From Rhizobium rhizogenes NBRC 13257 (GTDB lineage Bacteria > Pseudomonadota > Alphaproteobacteria > Rhizobiales > Rhizobiaceae), in NCBI RefSeq assembly GCF_000696095.1, contig NZ_BAYX01000009.1, forward strand, positions 248,001-312,000: a stretch of 64,000 nucleotides of DNA, in the 5' to 3' direction. The notes under the pieces were generated by a model. It did no database searches and was not told where the DNA came from. It worked only from the letters and a program-made list of their open reading frames with translations. This document shows positions 48,648-57,534 of this stretch, piece after piece. A program made the position numbers and the translations under genes. How positions within the stretch are numbered: the first letter of the stretch is position 1; each line of letters starts with the position of its first letter.

Positions 48648-48991
48648 TTAAGTCCATCCCTGATGATGGTGGTGACATCGATGATGCCTTGATAATTCTC
48701 CGACTGGCGCCTCCGAATCCTGTCGCATTCCTTCAGGATCCAAAGTGCGATGGAGATGAGATTGGCGCGCAGCTCGACGTTAAGCTGGTTGTCCGGACTT
48801 TTCAGATCCTCGATGAAGCTGACCCAGACGCGCCTCGTGTAGAACAGCGCCTCGATGGCTTCGCGGCCGTATTTCTCCTTGTCACGAGCCGCGACGAGAA
48901 GAGTAATCGACCGGTCCAGAACCTGACGTTCTCGCTCCTTGGCGTCGGCCACTGCATCCTGCATGACTTCCGCATATGAGAACTGATACAT
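48644..48991 (-). CDS. flaF: Flagellar regulator FlaF
   Basis: A 115-residue protein (YQFSYAEVMQDAVADAKERE start). FlaF works with FlbT to set flagellin production. The 4-base overlap with flbT suggests coupled translation. Confidence 0.94.
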   Translation of the reverse strand: MYQFSYAEVMQDAVADAKERERQVLDRSITLLVAARDKEKYGREAIEALFYTRRVWVSFIEDLKSPDNQLNVELRANLISIALWILKECDRIRRRQSENYQGIIDVTTIIRDGLK

Positions 48992-49028
48992 TCATGCATC
49001 CTTCCTGGTCATTCCATCCCTTTGATCA

Positions 49029-50066
49029 TCAAAGGTAATTTACAAGACTTAGCTGCTGGATCTTGGAGACGATGGTGTAAGCGGTCTCGAGCTGAGTCTG
49101 GAGACTGTTGACCTTCGTCGAAGCCTCGTAAGCGTCGACCCCCGTCAGATCGCTGATATTGGTGTTGATGATCGTCTTCTGCGCATTCAGCGAGGTGTTG
49201 GCATCGGTCAGGCGCGCCTGCGACAGGCCGAGCTGGCTTGCCTGATTGTTGAGCCCGTCGATCGCCTGGCGTGCATAGCTCGTCGCCTGATCGGTGACCG
49301 CGTTCAGCGCGTCCTGGCTCAAACCCTGCCCCATCAGCGCGTTGGCGACGGTGGTGGAAAGCGCCAGATAACGCATGCCGGTCGCATTGGCATTGGTCGA
49401 GGACTCGATGACCTCGGAATTGCTGATGCGGCTCGACATGTTCTGATCCGACGCGCTCGACCAGTCCGACCAGCTGCTGTCCGACGTGACCAGCGGCTCG
49501 GCGACGTTCGTGATGAAATCCTTCATCTGATCGCCCGTCAGGTCGCTGATTGCGACCCCTTGCGCAGTCGCATAGTCGCTCAAAGCACTCTGGATCGCCG
49601 TGGTCGCCGCCGTGGAATTATCGGTCATCGGCTGCACATCGGTATTGGTGCCGGCGAAGAGATATTCGCCGTTGACCATGGTGTTGGCATCGGCAACGAA
49701 GCTCGACATCGTCGCGGTCGCCGTCTGCTGGGTCAGCTGTATGCTGCTGTCATCGCTGTTGCCGCGCAGCGCCACCAGCTGGTCCATGAACTTCTGGGCC
49801 TGGGAAGACATGTCGCTCAGCGCCGTCTGCGACGAGGTCATTCGCTGGTTGACGACCGAGTTGCTGCTGAGGATGGAATCGATCCGCGTCACATCCCGTG
49901 TGAGATTGACGTTGCTTGCGGTACCGCTGCCGAGCGAGACGCCAATGTCGGCATAGACGCCGGTCGTCGCTTCGGTCGAGGCATCCGTCATTTCATTCTG
50001 CGCCTGACGGATCGTCTGGCGCATTGAATTCTGAATGGCTGTGCTCGAAATGAAGGATAGTTTCAT
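49029..50066 (-). CDS. flgL: Hook-filament junction protein FlgL
   Basis: A 345-residue protein with flagellin-like terminal helices (IQNSMRQTIRQAQNEM at the start and a coiled C-terminus). It joins FlgK to the filament. It starts 3 bp after flgK. Confidence 0.93.
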   Translation of the reverse strand: MKLSFISSTAIQNSMRQTIRQAQNEMTDASTEATTGVYADIGVSLGSGTASNVNLTRDVTRIDSILSSNSVVNQRMTSSQTALSDMSSQAQKFMDQLVALRGNSDDSSIQLTQQTATATMSSFVADANTMVNGEYLFAGTNTDVQPMTDNSTAATTAIQSALSDYATAQGVAISDLTGDQMKDFITNVAEPLVTSDSSWSDWSSASDQNMSSRISNSEVIESSTNANATGMRYLALSTTVANALMGQGLSQDALNAVTDQATSYARQAIDGLNNQASQLGLSQARLTDANTSLNAQKTIINTNISDLTGVDAYEASTKVNSLQTQLETAYTIVSKIQQLSLVNYL

Positions 50067-50069
50067 GGC

Positions 50070-51545
50070 TTAGCTCGCAATATCCAGTACCGATTGAAGC
50101 ATCTCGTTGACGGCATTCAATATTTTGGTTCCCGCCTTGTAGGACTGCTCGATATCCATCATCAGCGTCAGCTCCTCGTCGAGGTTGACGCCAGTCTCGT
50201 TCGAATAGGCGGTCGAGGAGCGCGAAAGCGCCGCCGAGGTATTTTCCGCCGCTGTCGTTGCAGTGCTGCGTTGGCCTTCAAGCCAACCGATGGAAGACGA
50301 CGCGTAATCCATGAGGCTGGCACTGGCGTCGGAACCAGCGGTCGGATCGAAGTCCATTTTCGTGCTCATGCCGGTGATGTAGGCATCAAGCTGATCGGAA
50401 TAGCCGCTGGCGCCGGTGGTATTGACGACATAGTCGGAACCGTTGATACCCCCATCGCGCAGGAGCGTCGGGTCGCCGGTCTGGGTCGAGGTGGTCAGCA
50501 GCGCCGGATTGACCGCAATCGAGCCGGCCATGCCAGTGACCACGGTAGCGCTGTCGGGAACCGTGCCGCCGCTCCAGGTGAACAGGCCGGGCGCCGTGGT
50601 GGAGTCGGTCTGGTTGGTTTCCGCAAACGTCGTCACCAGGCCGCGCGCGATCTCGTCGAGCTGCTTCTGGTAGGTCGGAGCGACGTCGTCGCGAACCTGC
50701 AGCGACGCCTGAAGGCTGCCCTGCGCCGTCGTGCTCGCACCCTGCCCCGCCGTGAGCGCGACCCCGTCTATATAGACGTTGTTGCCGGATATACTGGCCG
50801 TATAGGACGTCGTCGGAGTGAAGGTCACCGAGCGCGGGATCGTCTCGAACAGCGTCGCGCCGCCGGTGGTGTAAAGTGCCACGTCGTTGTTGTCGCGGGT
50901 TACCGTCGTGACGCCGACGATCTGCGAAATCTGCTTCAGGATCGAATCGCGCTGGTCGAGCGCATCGGAAAGGGTCGTCGACGTGGGACTGGAAGCCGCG
51001 GTCGCACTCTTGACCGCGTCATTCGCCGTCTGGAACTGATTCAACAAACCGTTCAGCGTATCGACATCCGACGCGATCTGCTTGTCGGCATCGGTGCGAA
51101 CGCTCTGAACCGCCGTAGTGGCGTTATTCAGCGCGGTTGCGAGGCTCTGCGCCGCATTGACGGCGGATTGCGCCGCCGTCGAGCTGGACGGCGAGCTCGC
51201 ATAGGTCTGCATCGCCGTCTGCAAATTCGACAGGTAGGTGGCCGGCGCAACCTCGTTGTCGTTGCCGCCGAGCGTTGCGGATTGAAGGCTGGTATAGGCC
51301 TTCAGCAGACTTTGCTGTGCCGCATCGCTCGACGTGCTGGAGAGGAACGTCTTCTGCAGGGCCGGCTCATTGGCGCGGGCGATCTTCACGACCTGCGCGC
51401 CAGACATGTCGGTCGTCAGCATCGCTTGGCGACGGGAATAATCCGTATTGCCAGCATTGGCGATATTGTTCGACACGACACTGCTTTGCGTGCCGCTATT
51501 GTTGAATATCGCTTGCGCGTTGTTGAGAGCTGTAGTGAGCGACAT
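50070..51545 (-). CDS. flgK: Hook-associated protein FlgK
   Basis: A 491-residue axial protein. The N-terminus (SLTTALNNAQAIFNNSG, VVSNNIANAGNTDYSRR) carries the flagellar rod/hook motif and the C-terminus (VNLDEELTLMMDIEQSYKAG) the matching C motif. It is the first junction protein between hook and filament. Confidence 0.95.
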   Translation of the reverse strand: MSLTTALNNAQAIFNNSGTQSSVVSNNIANAGNTDYSRRQAMLTTDMSGAQVVKIARANEPALQKTFLSSTSSDAAQQSLLKAYTSLQSATLGGNDNEVAPATYLSNLQTAMQTYASSPSSSTAAQSAVNAAQSLATALNNATTAVQSVRTDADKQIASDVDTLNGLLNQFQTANDAVKSATAASSPTSTTLSDALDQRDSILKQISQIVGVTTVTRDNNDVALYTTGGATLFETIPRSVTFTPTTSYTASISGNNVYIDGVALTAGQGASTTAQGSLQASLQVRDDVAPTYQKQLDEIARGLVTTFAETNQTDSTTAPGLFTWSGGTVPDSATVVTGMAGSIAVNPALLTTSTQTGDPTLLRDGGINGSDYVVNTTGASGYSDQLDAYITGMSTKMDFDPTAGSDASASLMDYASSSIGWLEGQRSTATTAAENTSAALSRSSTAYSNETGVNLDEELTLMMDIEQSYKAGTKILNAVNEMLQSVLDIAS

Positions 51546-51569
51546 AACTGACCCGGTACCCTATCGTGT

Positions 51570-52847
51570 TTAACGCTGCAGGTTGACGAGAACGTCCAGA
51601 AGGTCGGAACCAGCCTGGAACACCTTGGAATTTGCGGTGTAGCTCTTCTGCGCAGTGATCATGTTTGTCAGCTCGGTGGCGAGGTCGACGTTGGATTCTT
51701 CCAGCGCGCCGGACTGAATGTAGCCCAACCCCCCACTCTGCGGCCAACCGGTGACCGTGACGCCGGAGTCGCCATTGGCTGAATAGACGTTGCCGCTTTC
51801 CAGCGTCAGGCTGTCGGGGCTTGCCACCGTCGCCAGTGGAATGCGGTAGAGTTCCTTGGTCGAACTGTCCTTGTAGACCGCGCTGACCGTACCGTCCTTG
51901 GCGATCGTGACGCTTGTCACCGGATTGGGAGCCTGACCGTCCATCTTGCCCGTGGCGCTGAAGTCGGTGGCAACCTGGGTGAAGCCTGTCATATCCATCG
52001 CGATGCTCTGCGTCGTCGATCCGCTCGTGAAGCTGAGGTCGAACGTTCCGCCAGATACCAGGGCGCCGTCGTCGTCAAACGTCATTTCCGTGCTGCCGAC
52101 GGCGGCGCTGCTATAAAGAGGACCACCAGACGTCGGGCTGGCGACCAGATCAGCCTGATTGTAGACCTGCACGTCCCAGGTGTTATCAGCTGTCTTGGTA
52201 TAGTAGATGTCGAAGGTGACGGCATTGCCCTGGCTGTCGTAACCCGTGATCGAACTCTTGCTGGTGTCGGTTGTCACCGGATACGTATTTTCAGACGGCA
52301 GATAACCGGTCGAACTGCTGGTCGCGATTGTAGCATTCGAATTGAGGTTACCCGTCATGCTGCCGACTGTCGTCGCAGCCACGCTTGTGCCACTCGGCGT
52401 GACATTGATCGGCACCATACCGCTAAAACCGTTGACGACCACCGACGGGGCGCCGGAGGCACTGGAATAACCCATCAGCGTGAAACCGGCGGCATTGACC
52501 AAGTTGCCGGAAGCATCAGCCGAGAAGTCGCCCGAGCGGGTCAGGAACGTTTGCCCGGCGGCGCTCTGGACGACGAAGAAGCCGTTGCCCTGGATGGCGA
52601 GGTCGGTGCTCGATGTGGTGGCGGACACAGTGCCCTGCTGCGAGATCGCATAGCGAACCGTCGTCTCGACGCCACCGGAATTGTAGTTGCCGCTGGAAGA
52701 CGGCAACACGAGGGACGAGAAGCTCGTCGACGCTTGTTTGTAGCCAGTCGTGCTGGAGTTGGCGATATTGTCAGAAACAGTCGCCAGACGGTTCGCCTGG
52801 GCATTCATCCCTGAGATCGCGGTTTTCATGCTGCCGAAAATGCTCAT
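51570..52847 (-). CDS. flgE: Flagellar hook protein FlgE
   Basis: A 425-residue hook subunit. N-terminal SIFGSMKTAISGMNAQANRL with the SDNIANSSTTGYK rod-family signature, the LAIQGNGFFVVQ segment and the C-terminal SNVDLATELTNMITAQKSY are diagnostic. Its upstream 282 bp contain the rem terminator and presumably its own promoter. Confidence 0.96.
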   Translation of the reverse strand: MSIFGSMKTAISGMNAQANRLATVSDNIANSSTTGYKQASTSFSSLVLPSSSGNYNSGGVETTVRYAISQQGTVSATTSSTDLAIQGNGFFVVQSAAGQTFLTRSGDFSADASGNLVNAAGFTLMGYSSASGAPSVVVNGFSGMVPINVTPSGTSVAATTVGSMTGNLNSNATIATSSSTGYLPSENTYPVTTDTSKSSITGYDSQGNAVTFDIYYTKTADNTWDVQVYNQADLVASPTSGGPLYSSAAVGSTEMTFDDDGALVSGGTFDLSFTSGSTTQSIAMDMTGFTQVATDFSATGKMDGQAPNPVTSVTIAKDGTVSAVYKDSSTKELYRIPLATVASPDSLTLESGNVYSANGDSGVTVTGWPQSGGLGYIQSGALEESNVDLATELTNMITAQKSYTANSKVFQAGSDLLDVLVNLQR

Positions 52848-53129
52848 CTGGAATCCTCGTTATTCCTTATAGGGCTGAGAGTAGGGACCGGGCCTTGCGT
52901 GAAGCTGTCTGAAAAGAGGAAAAGCCGATCGTCCTGAAACAGCGTCTCGAATTTTGCCGCGTACCCCGCTGGAATGCCTGAAGAACCTGGGAATGGTAAG
53001 CATTAACGCACATTCTGGCAGGCGCGTTTTAAGCCGAGGTCGAGGTCGTGAAAAAGCCCGAGAATCGGAAGATTCTCGGGCTCGTTCATTCGTCTCAAGG
53101 CGCCATCGCGCCAAGCCTCGGTGGACGCA
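52848..53129. other. Intergenic region between rem and flgE
   Basis: Holds the rem terminator hairpin at 53055-53082 (reverse strand) and, nearer flgE, about 200 bp without a gene that should carry the flgE promoter. Confidence 0.5.
53050..53082 (-). terminator. Rho-independent terminator of rem
   Basis: Perfect 12-bp stem (AGCCCGAGAATC and its complement) with a 4-base loop, followed on the reverse strand by TTTTTC. It lies about 50 bases after the rem stop. Confidence 0.88.
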
Positions 53130-53801
53130 TCAAGTCCAATCGATGCAGTAGCCGAGGAAGCGCTTGGAATCGACCGGATCGAAACCGAGCCTCTTGCGCA
53201 ACTTCTTGCGCAGCTTGGAGATGTGGCTTTCGACGACGTTCTCTTCGACCTCTTCGTCGAAAATGCCATAGATCGCGTTGAAGATCTGCGTCTTGGTCAC
53301 GCGCCGACCGCGGTTGGAAATCAGATATTCCAGGATACGCCGCTCGCGCCGTGGCAAAGCGAAGACCTCGCCATTGACCTCCGGATCACGGCCATCCGAG
53401 AAAACGCGGATGGGGCCGATATCGGTGTAGTTGGAGATCGCCTTCAGCCTGCGACGGATCGCTGCCGCACGGGCCAGGATTTCTCTTGGATGCACCGGCT
53501 TGCGCACGACATCGTCGACGCCGCAGTCAAAGAGTGCCAGCGTCGATTCAAGCGATGGTTGATCACTGACGGCGATGACCGGTGCAGCCGAACGGTCGCG
53601 AATCGCCCGAGGCAATTCGTGCACGTGCTGGCCCTGTCCGATCAGGAATGCCTCGACCGCAGCAATATCGCCATCCGCGGCCGTCACAACCCATTCGCCG
53701 AATTCCCGGGGATCAAACCCCGTCGACGGGATACCTTCCCGTCCAAAAAGTGAAGTATAGCCGTCCTTAACGAGCTCGCGCTCATCAACCACTACGATCA
53801 T
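53130..53801 (-). CDS. rem: Orphan OmpR-type motility regulator Rem
   Basis: A 223-residue response regulator with a winged-helix DNA-binding domain (LPRRERRILEYLISNRGRRVTK; ENVVESHISKLRKKL). The receiver keeps the acidic pair near residue 6 and the Lys in VRKPVHP, but I see no Asp at the phospho-acceptor position. This matches Rem of Sinorhizobium, an orphan activator that drives exponential-phase motility genes. The ATG at 53801 has GGAGG upstream. It lies within the cluster it should regulate. Confidence 0.92.
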   Translation of the reverse strand: MIVVVDERELVKDGYTSLFGREGIPSTGFDPREFGEWVVTAADGDIAAVEAFLIGQGQHVHELPRAIRDRSAAPVIAVSDQPSLESTLALFDCGVDDVVRKPVHPREILARAAAIRRRLKAISNYTDIGPIRVFSDGRDPEVNGEVFALPRRERRILEYLISNRGRRVTKTQIFNAIYGIFDEEVEENVVESHISKLRKKLRKRLGFDPVDSKRFLGYCIDWT

Positions 53802-54080
53802 TCGTCCGCCTCCGAATCAGTGTGGTGTTTCGATGACCTATGGGTACGAATCGGGCGAATCACGAACAACTGTCGGAAATGAGTGACGGGAATTAATAAT
53901 TGATTAAGATTTAGGGTGCGATTTGCACTAGATGTAGTGGCTAATCTTGAATTTCCACCTAAAAAAAATTGTTAATTAGCACATTATGAATATACGCTAT
54001 TCATCTCATTCGGCCGCTGTCAACCATGCGAAGGCGGATAGCTGCGGCGACAATATGACGGCATGCAATCTATAGGTTGC
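53802..54080. promoter_or_regulatory. AT-rich rem upstream region
   Basis: 279 bp between the transglycosylase stop and rem, strikingly AT-rich from about 53,885 to 54,005 against a GC-rich background. It should hold the rem promoter; in Sinorhizobium rem is activated by VisNR. I could not assign exact -35/-10 or VisNR sites. Confidence 0.5.
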
Positions 54081-54713
54081 TCAATCGTGACAAAAGTTTG
54101 CTGCGTTGGGCGTCCATTTTCCGTAGCCGGTGGCCACCAGATTGGCGATGACGCGGCAAACATAGACCTTCTGAGCGGGGTCGTTGTTCGGCCCGGCATG
54201 GTATCGTGCTACCGCCATCGTCCAGGTCTCATGCCTGTCATGAAGGGCTCGGAGAAACTTTGCGGCGTATTCGACATTGCTATGGGGATCGAACATAGCG
54301 GCGACGGATGCGAAATTCTCTCCGTGAAAATACTGATTGATCTGCATGCAGCCGATGTCGATCAATTTTGCGCCGTTCTGTTTTGCGGCTGCGAAGGTCA
54401 GCAAGGCAGCGTTTTGAGACGCCGGAAAATACGGTTTGCCTTCGATGTTGAGTGCGTAAGGATAGAGTGACCCCTTGCGTCCCGTCTCCGTCAGGCCGAC
54501 CGAATAGAGGATCCCTTCCGGTATCCCGTACTTAGCCGCAGCCGACTGGATCTCGCGTTCGCAAAGGCCGGCCGCGCCATTATCCGGCGACGCCGCATTT
54601 CCCGACGCAAGGGCGTCAGAGGTAAACGTCGCCAGAGCGCAGACGCTGAGCATAGCCCGCAGCACTGTCATCCACGCCGCGTTCGCCCGTGCTGCGATTG
54701 CCGTCATTGCCAT
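54081..54713 (-). CDS. Periplasmic lytic transglycosylase (SLT family)
   Basis: A 210-residue exported enzyme with a signal peptide ending near DALASGN. The SLT fold is shown by GLTETGRKG (catalytic Glu), GCMQINQYFHG and VARYHAGPNN. It would open the peptidoglycan for the flagellar rod. Starts at ATG 54713, 54707 or 54671 are possible; all overlap the 3' end of the MotD gene. Confidence 0.85.
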   Translation of the reverse strand: MAMTAIAARANAAWMTVLRAMLSVCALATFTSDALASGNAASPDNGAAGLCEREIQSAAAKYGIPEGILYSVGLTETGRKGSLYPYALNIEGKPYFPASQNAALLTFAAAKQNGAKLIDIGCMQINQYFHGENFASVAAMFDPHSNVEYAAKFLRALHDRHETWTMAVARYHAGPNNDPAQKVYVCRVIANLVATGYGKWTPNAANFCHD

Positions 54714-56223
54714 TTGCCTGCTGCCCCGAATAGTTCTGTCCCTTTGGCCGTGCGTCCCCACCCTGTCCCTGATTCATCAAGGATTGCTGTTGAGACTGCC
54801 CCTGGAAACCGGATTGCCGGTTGCTGTCCGACGACTGATCGCCGCTCGCGGCCATGGTGACGGTGATGCTATCGACCTGATAGCCTTGGGCGCGCAGGGC
54901 ATCGACCATGTGGCTCTGATCGGCGTGGAGCTGGCGGTAAGCCTCTCCGGTCTGCACCTTCAGATCGACGCTCAACTGATCGCCCGAAAGCCGCATGGTC
55001 GCGGTGACTTCGCCGAGGTTGTTGGGATTGAGCTGAATCTTCAATGTGTTGACGACCTTGCCGGTGCTCGTCCAGCTCGCCGCATTGGCGAGCGCCGAGC
55101 CCGGCTGCATGGCCCCTGACCAATCCTTGTTTCCGCCAAGGACGGAGGTGACGAGTGCCGAATTGGAATTGGCCGCAAGACCGAGATAGCGGCGGGAATC
55201 GAGGACCGTGACGGTCTGCGCGTTGCCGCCGCCCGATAGCGTGATGTCGGCCTGCGCCGTGTCATCGCTGCCCTTGATCACCGACATGTCGAGCGAACCA
55301 CCACGCCCATCGGCACGCACCAGCCGGAAGGTCTGTGCCGCCGCCGTATCGTCGCCGGCGCTCGGAAGGGCTGCCATGGTATCCTCGGCGTCCGCCGACG
55401 CATCCTTCGTCGCCACATTGGCAACCTTCGGCAGGGACTGATCGGGCGCTGCTTGCGTTTTCACGTCAGTTCCAGTGAAGACAGCCGCCGCGTTCTGCGG
55501 CGCGACCGCCGTCTGCTGCGCATTCAAGAGCGACAGCACGTCCGATACGGCACTGCCGGTTTGAGCGCTCTGCGTCGGCAATGACTTACCATCATCGGTC
55601 ACCGCCGGAGTTTTTCCGGCCTTGACGGGCGTCGTTTTGCCGCCGCCGTCGGTCTCCGCAGACGGATCGTCAACGACAACTGCCGCCAATTGCCCGGCGA
55701 GATCATCGAGCTGATCGGCAGCCAGAGCCTGGGGCTGCGCCGCATCCGCATCACCGGCTGTCTTGGTCGCATCGGCTGTTGCGGTGTCGTCGGGGACTGC
55801 CTGCTGGAGATCCATCAGCGATTTGGAGAGATTGGCCGCACTCGCTTCTTGCGGAAACTTGGTGCCGACCGGTGGCTTGGCGCCCTTGGGCAGCGTTGCG
55901 GGATTGGTAAGGTTCGCCAGGGACGGGTCGATCATCTCGGCGCCGGTATCAATACTATCCCCCGTGGCGGAGGCGATCATAGCAAGATCAGTGGGCTGGG
56001 TAGCAGCGCCGTCCGCGTTGATATCAGCATCGGCACCCGGCTCAACCGTGCCTGCATCGCCATTGGCATTCGCGCCGGACTTGCTTCCGTTGCCGAGCGA
56101 GCTGGTCAGCGCATCCTGGAATCCCTTGCCGGCGCCGTCATCCTGCTTTGCCGAACGTCCACCCTTGGCGACAGCAATGAGATCGGCCCCGGACGGGGCA
56201 CTGGAGATACCGATATCCTGCAT
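54616..56223 (-). CDS. motD: Hook-length control protein, MotD/FliK
   Basis: A 535-residue Ala/Asp/Thr/Gly-rich protein. The C-terminal part (NTLKIQLNPNNLGEVTATMRLSG...; VDALRAQGYQVDSITVTM) is the Flg_hook/FliK domain. Rhizobial MotD was shown to be the hook-length regulator FliK. The start at ATG 56223 follows the motC stop closely; TTG 56229 is an alternative. The low-complexity middle likely serves as a ruler. Confidence 0.9.
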   Translation of the reverse strand: MQDIGISSAPSGADLIAVAKGGRSAKQDDGAGKGFQDALTSSLGNGSKSGANANGDAGTVEPGADADINADGAATQPTDLAMIASATGDSIDTGAEMIDPSLANLTNPATLPKGAKPPVGTKFPQEASAANLSKSLMDLQQAVPDDTATADATKTAGDADAAQPQALAADQLDDLAGQLAAVVVDDPSAETDGGGKTTPVKAGKTPAVTDDGKSLPTQSAQTGSAVSDVLSLLNAQQTAVAPQNAAAVFTGTDVKTQAAPDQSLPKVANVATKDASADAEDTMAALPSAGDDTAAAQTFRLVRADGRGGSLDMSVIKGSDDTAQADITLSGGGNAQTVTVLDSRRYLGLAANSNSALVTSVLGGNKDWSGAMQPGSALANAASWTSTGKVVNTLKIQLNPNNLGEVTATMRLSGDQLSVDLKVQTGEAYRQLHADQSHMVDALRAQGYQVDSITVTMAASGDQSSDSNRQSGFQGQSQQQSLMNQGQGGDARPKGQNYSGQQANGNDGNRSTGERGVDDSAAGYAQRLRSGDVYL

Positions 56224-56229
56224 GATCAA

Positions 56230-57531
56230 TTACTTTCCTGCTTTCAACAGGCCGTCGATGGCATCAAGCTTCGAGCGGCTCGTCGTGACGAATGCGTTGA
56301 ACGAAGGATCGGCCTCCTGCCTTCCTTCCTCCGGGGTGTGAGCCGCATTCACCGCGGCTCCCGCCTCAACACCCGCCGTGCCGGGGGATTGGGCCCCGGA
56401 TTGGTTCGTCACAGCAGCATCGTGTTCAGTATGTTCTTGATTAAGCAGATTAAGCGGCGAGCCTTGCTTCAGGCTTGTCGGGTCGGGCGCGCGCAGAATC
56501 TCATCCGCCACCAACCTGGCAGCTTCGCGCAAAGCGCGGTCCTGCTGGTTCAATTCACCGGCGGGCATCTGATCAATTTTGCGGATCGCCGTTCCCATAT
56601 TGGGTGTCGATACCCCGGCAACGCCGCCATAGAAGCCCGCCAGCGCGCTGAACGCATCGCTGCCGTCATTGGTGATGGCCTGGGCGCGGCCGGAGGCGAG
56701 CGCTGCAAGATCGGCCTTGCCGGCGATGGCGGCACGGCGCGCCATGCGCAGATAGACTTCCCGCTGCCGTGGCGGGTCCATGAAGGACAGGATATCGATG
56801 ATGTCCTGCTGCTTGACGTCCGCATCATGATCGACGACGAGCTGGACGAAGAGATCGGCGAACTGGCTGGCATAGGGCGAGTGCAGGAAACGCCGCGTGT
56901 AGCGCGCCGCATAGCCAAGCCCCTGCGGTACCATGCCGGCATCGGCGCTCAGCGCCAGGGAGCGGCGCAGGGCCGATTCCTCGACAATGGTGCCCGGCGA
57001 CGCCAGACGCGCCCAATCGTAAAGCTTCAGGGCTTCCTTCGGATTCTTGGCGGACATGACATTGGCGGCGACAAGCGAGAGATAGGGACCGATCTTCTTG
57101 TCGCGATATTCCCTGGCGATATCGGCAAGCGTGTTGACCACCAGCAGTCCCTTGCCGTTCAGATATTTCCGAAGGACATCGGCAACGCGATTGTCGAAAT
57201 TGCCGTTGACGTCGCGCGACATCAGATATTCCAGCGTATCCGGATTGCCGCCGCTCATCGCGTAGATCAGCGCGGCATCGACGTTGCGGCTATCGTCGAA
57301 GACAGACTTGTCCGCGTTGCGCAGGCGTTCGTCGATGGTCGACAGCATGAAACGCTGCATCTCGCCGGCCGAACTGTCGCCCGCCACCACGGAATCCTGG
57401 ATGAATTCGAGCGAGCGCAATATCTTGTAGGGCGGCAGGCCATCCTGGCTCTCGGCGCGAAGCCCCCCCGGCATGAGCATGCCGAGGGTGAACGCAAGCG
57501 CGAGGCGATGACGATGCTGAATGCGCGCCAT
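56230..57531 (-). CDS. motC: Periplasmic motility protein MotC
   Basis: A 433-residue protein with a signal peptide (about 1-26, ending GLRAES). MotC is a periplasmic partner of MotB found in alpha-rhizobia. Key regions such as YKILRSLEFIQDSVVAG are well kept. It starts 3 bp after motB. Confidence 0.93.
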   Translation of the reverse strand: MARIQHRHRLALAFTLGMLMPGGLRAESQDGLPPYKILRSLEFIQDSVVAGDSSAGEMQRFMLSTIDERLRNADKSVFDDSRNVDAALIYAMSGGNPDTLEYLMSRDVNGNFDNRVADVLRKYLNGKGLLVVNTLADIAREYRDKKIGPYLSLVAANVMSAKNPKEALKLYDWARLASPGTIVEESALRRSLALSADAGMVPQGLGYAARYTRRFLHSPYASQFADLFVQLVVDHDADVKQQDIIDILSFMDPPRQREVYLRMARRAAIAGKADLAALASGRAQAITNDGSDAFSALAGFYGGVAGVSTPNMGTAIRKIDQMPAGELNQQDRALREAARLVADEILRAPDPTSLKQGSPLNLLNQEHTEHDAAVTNQSGAQSPGTAGVEAGAAVNAAHTPEEGRQEADPSFNAFVTTSRSKLDAIDGLLKAGK

Positions 57532-57534
57532 GAA

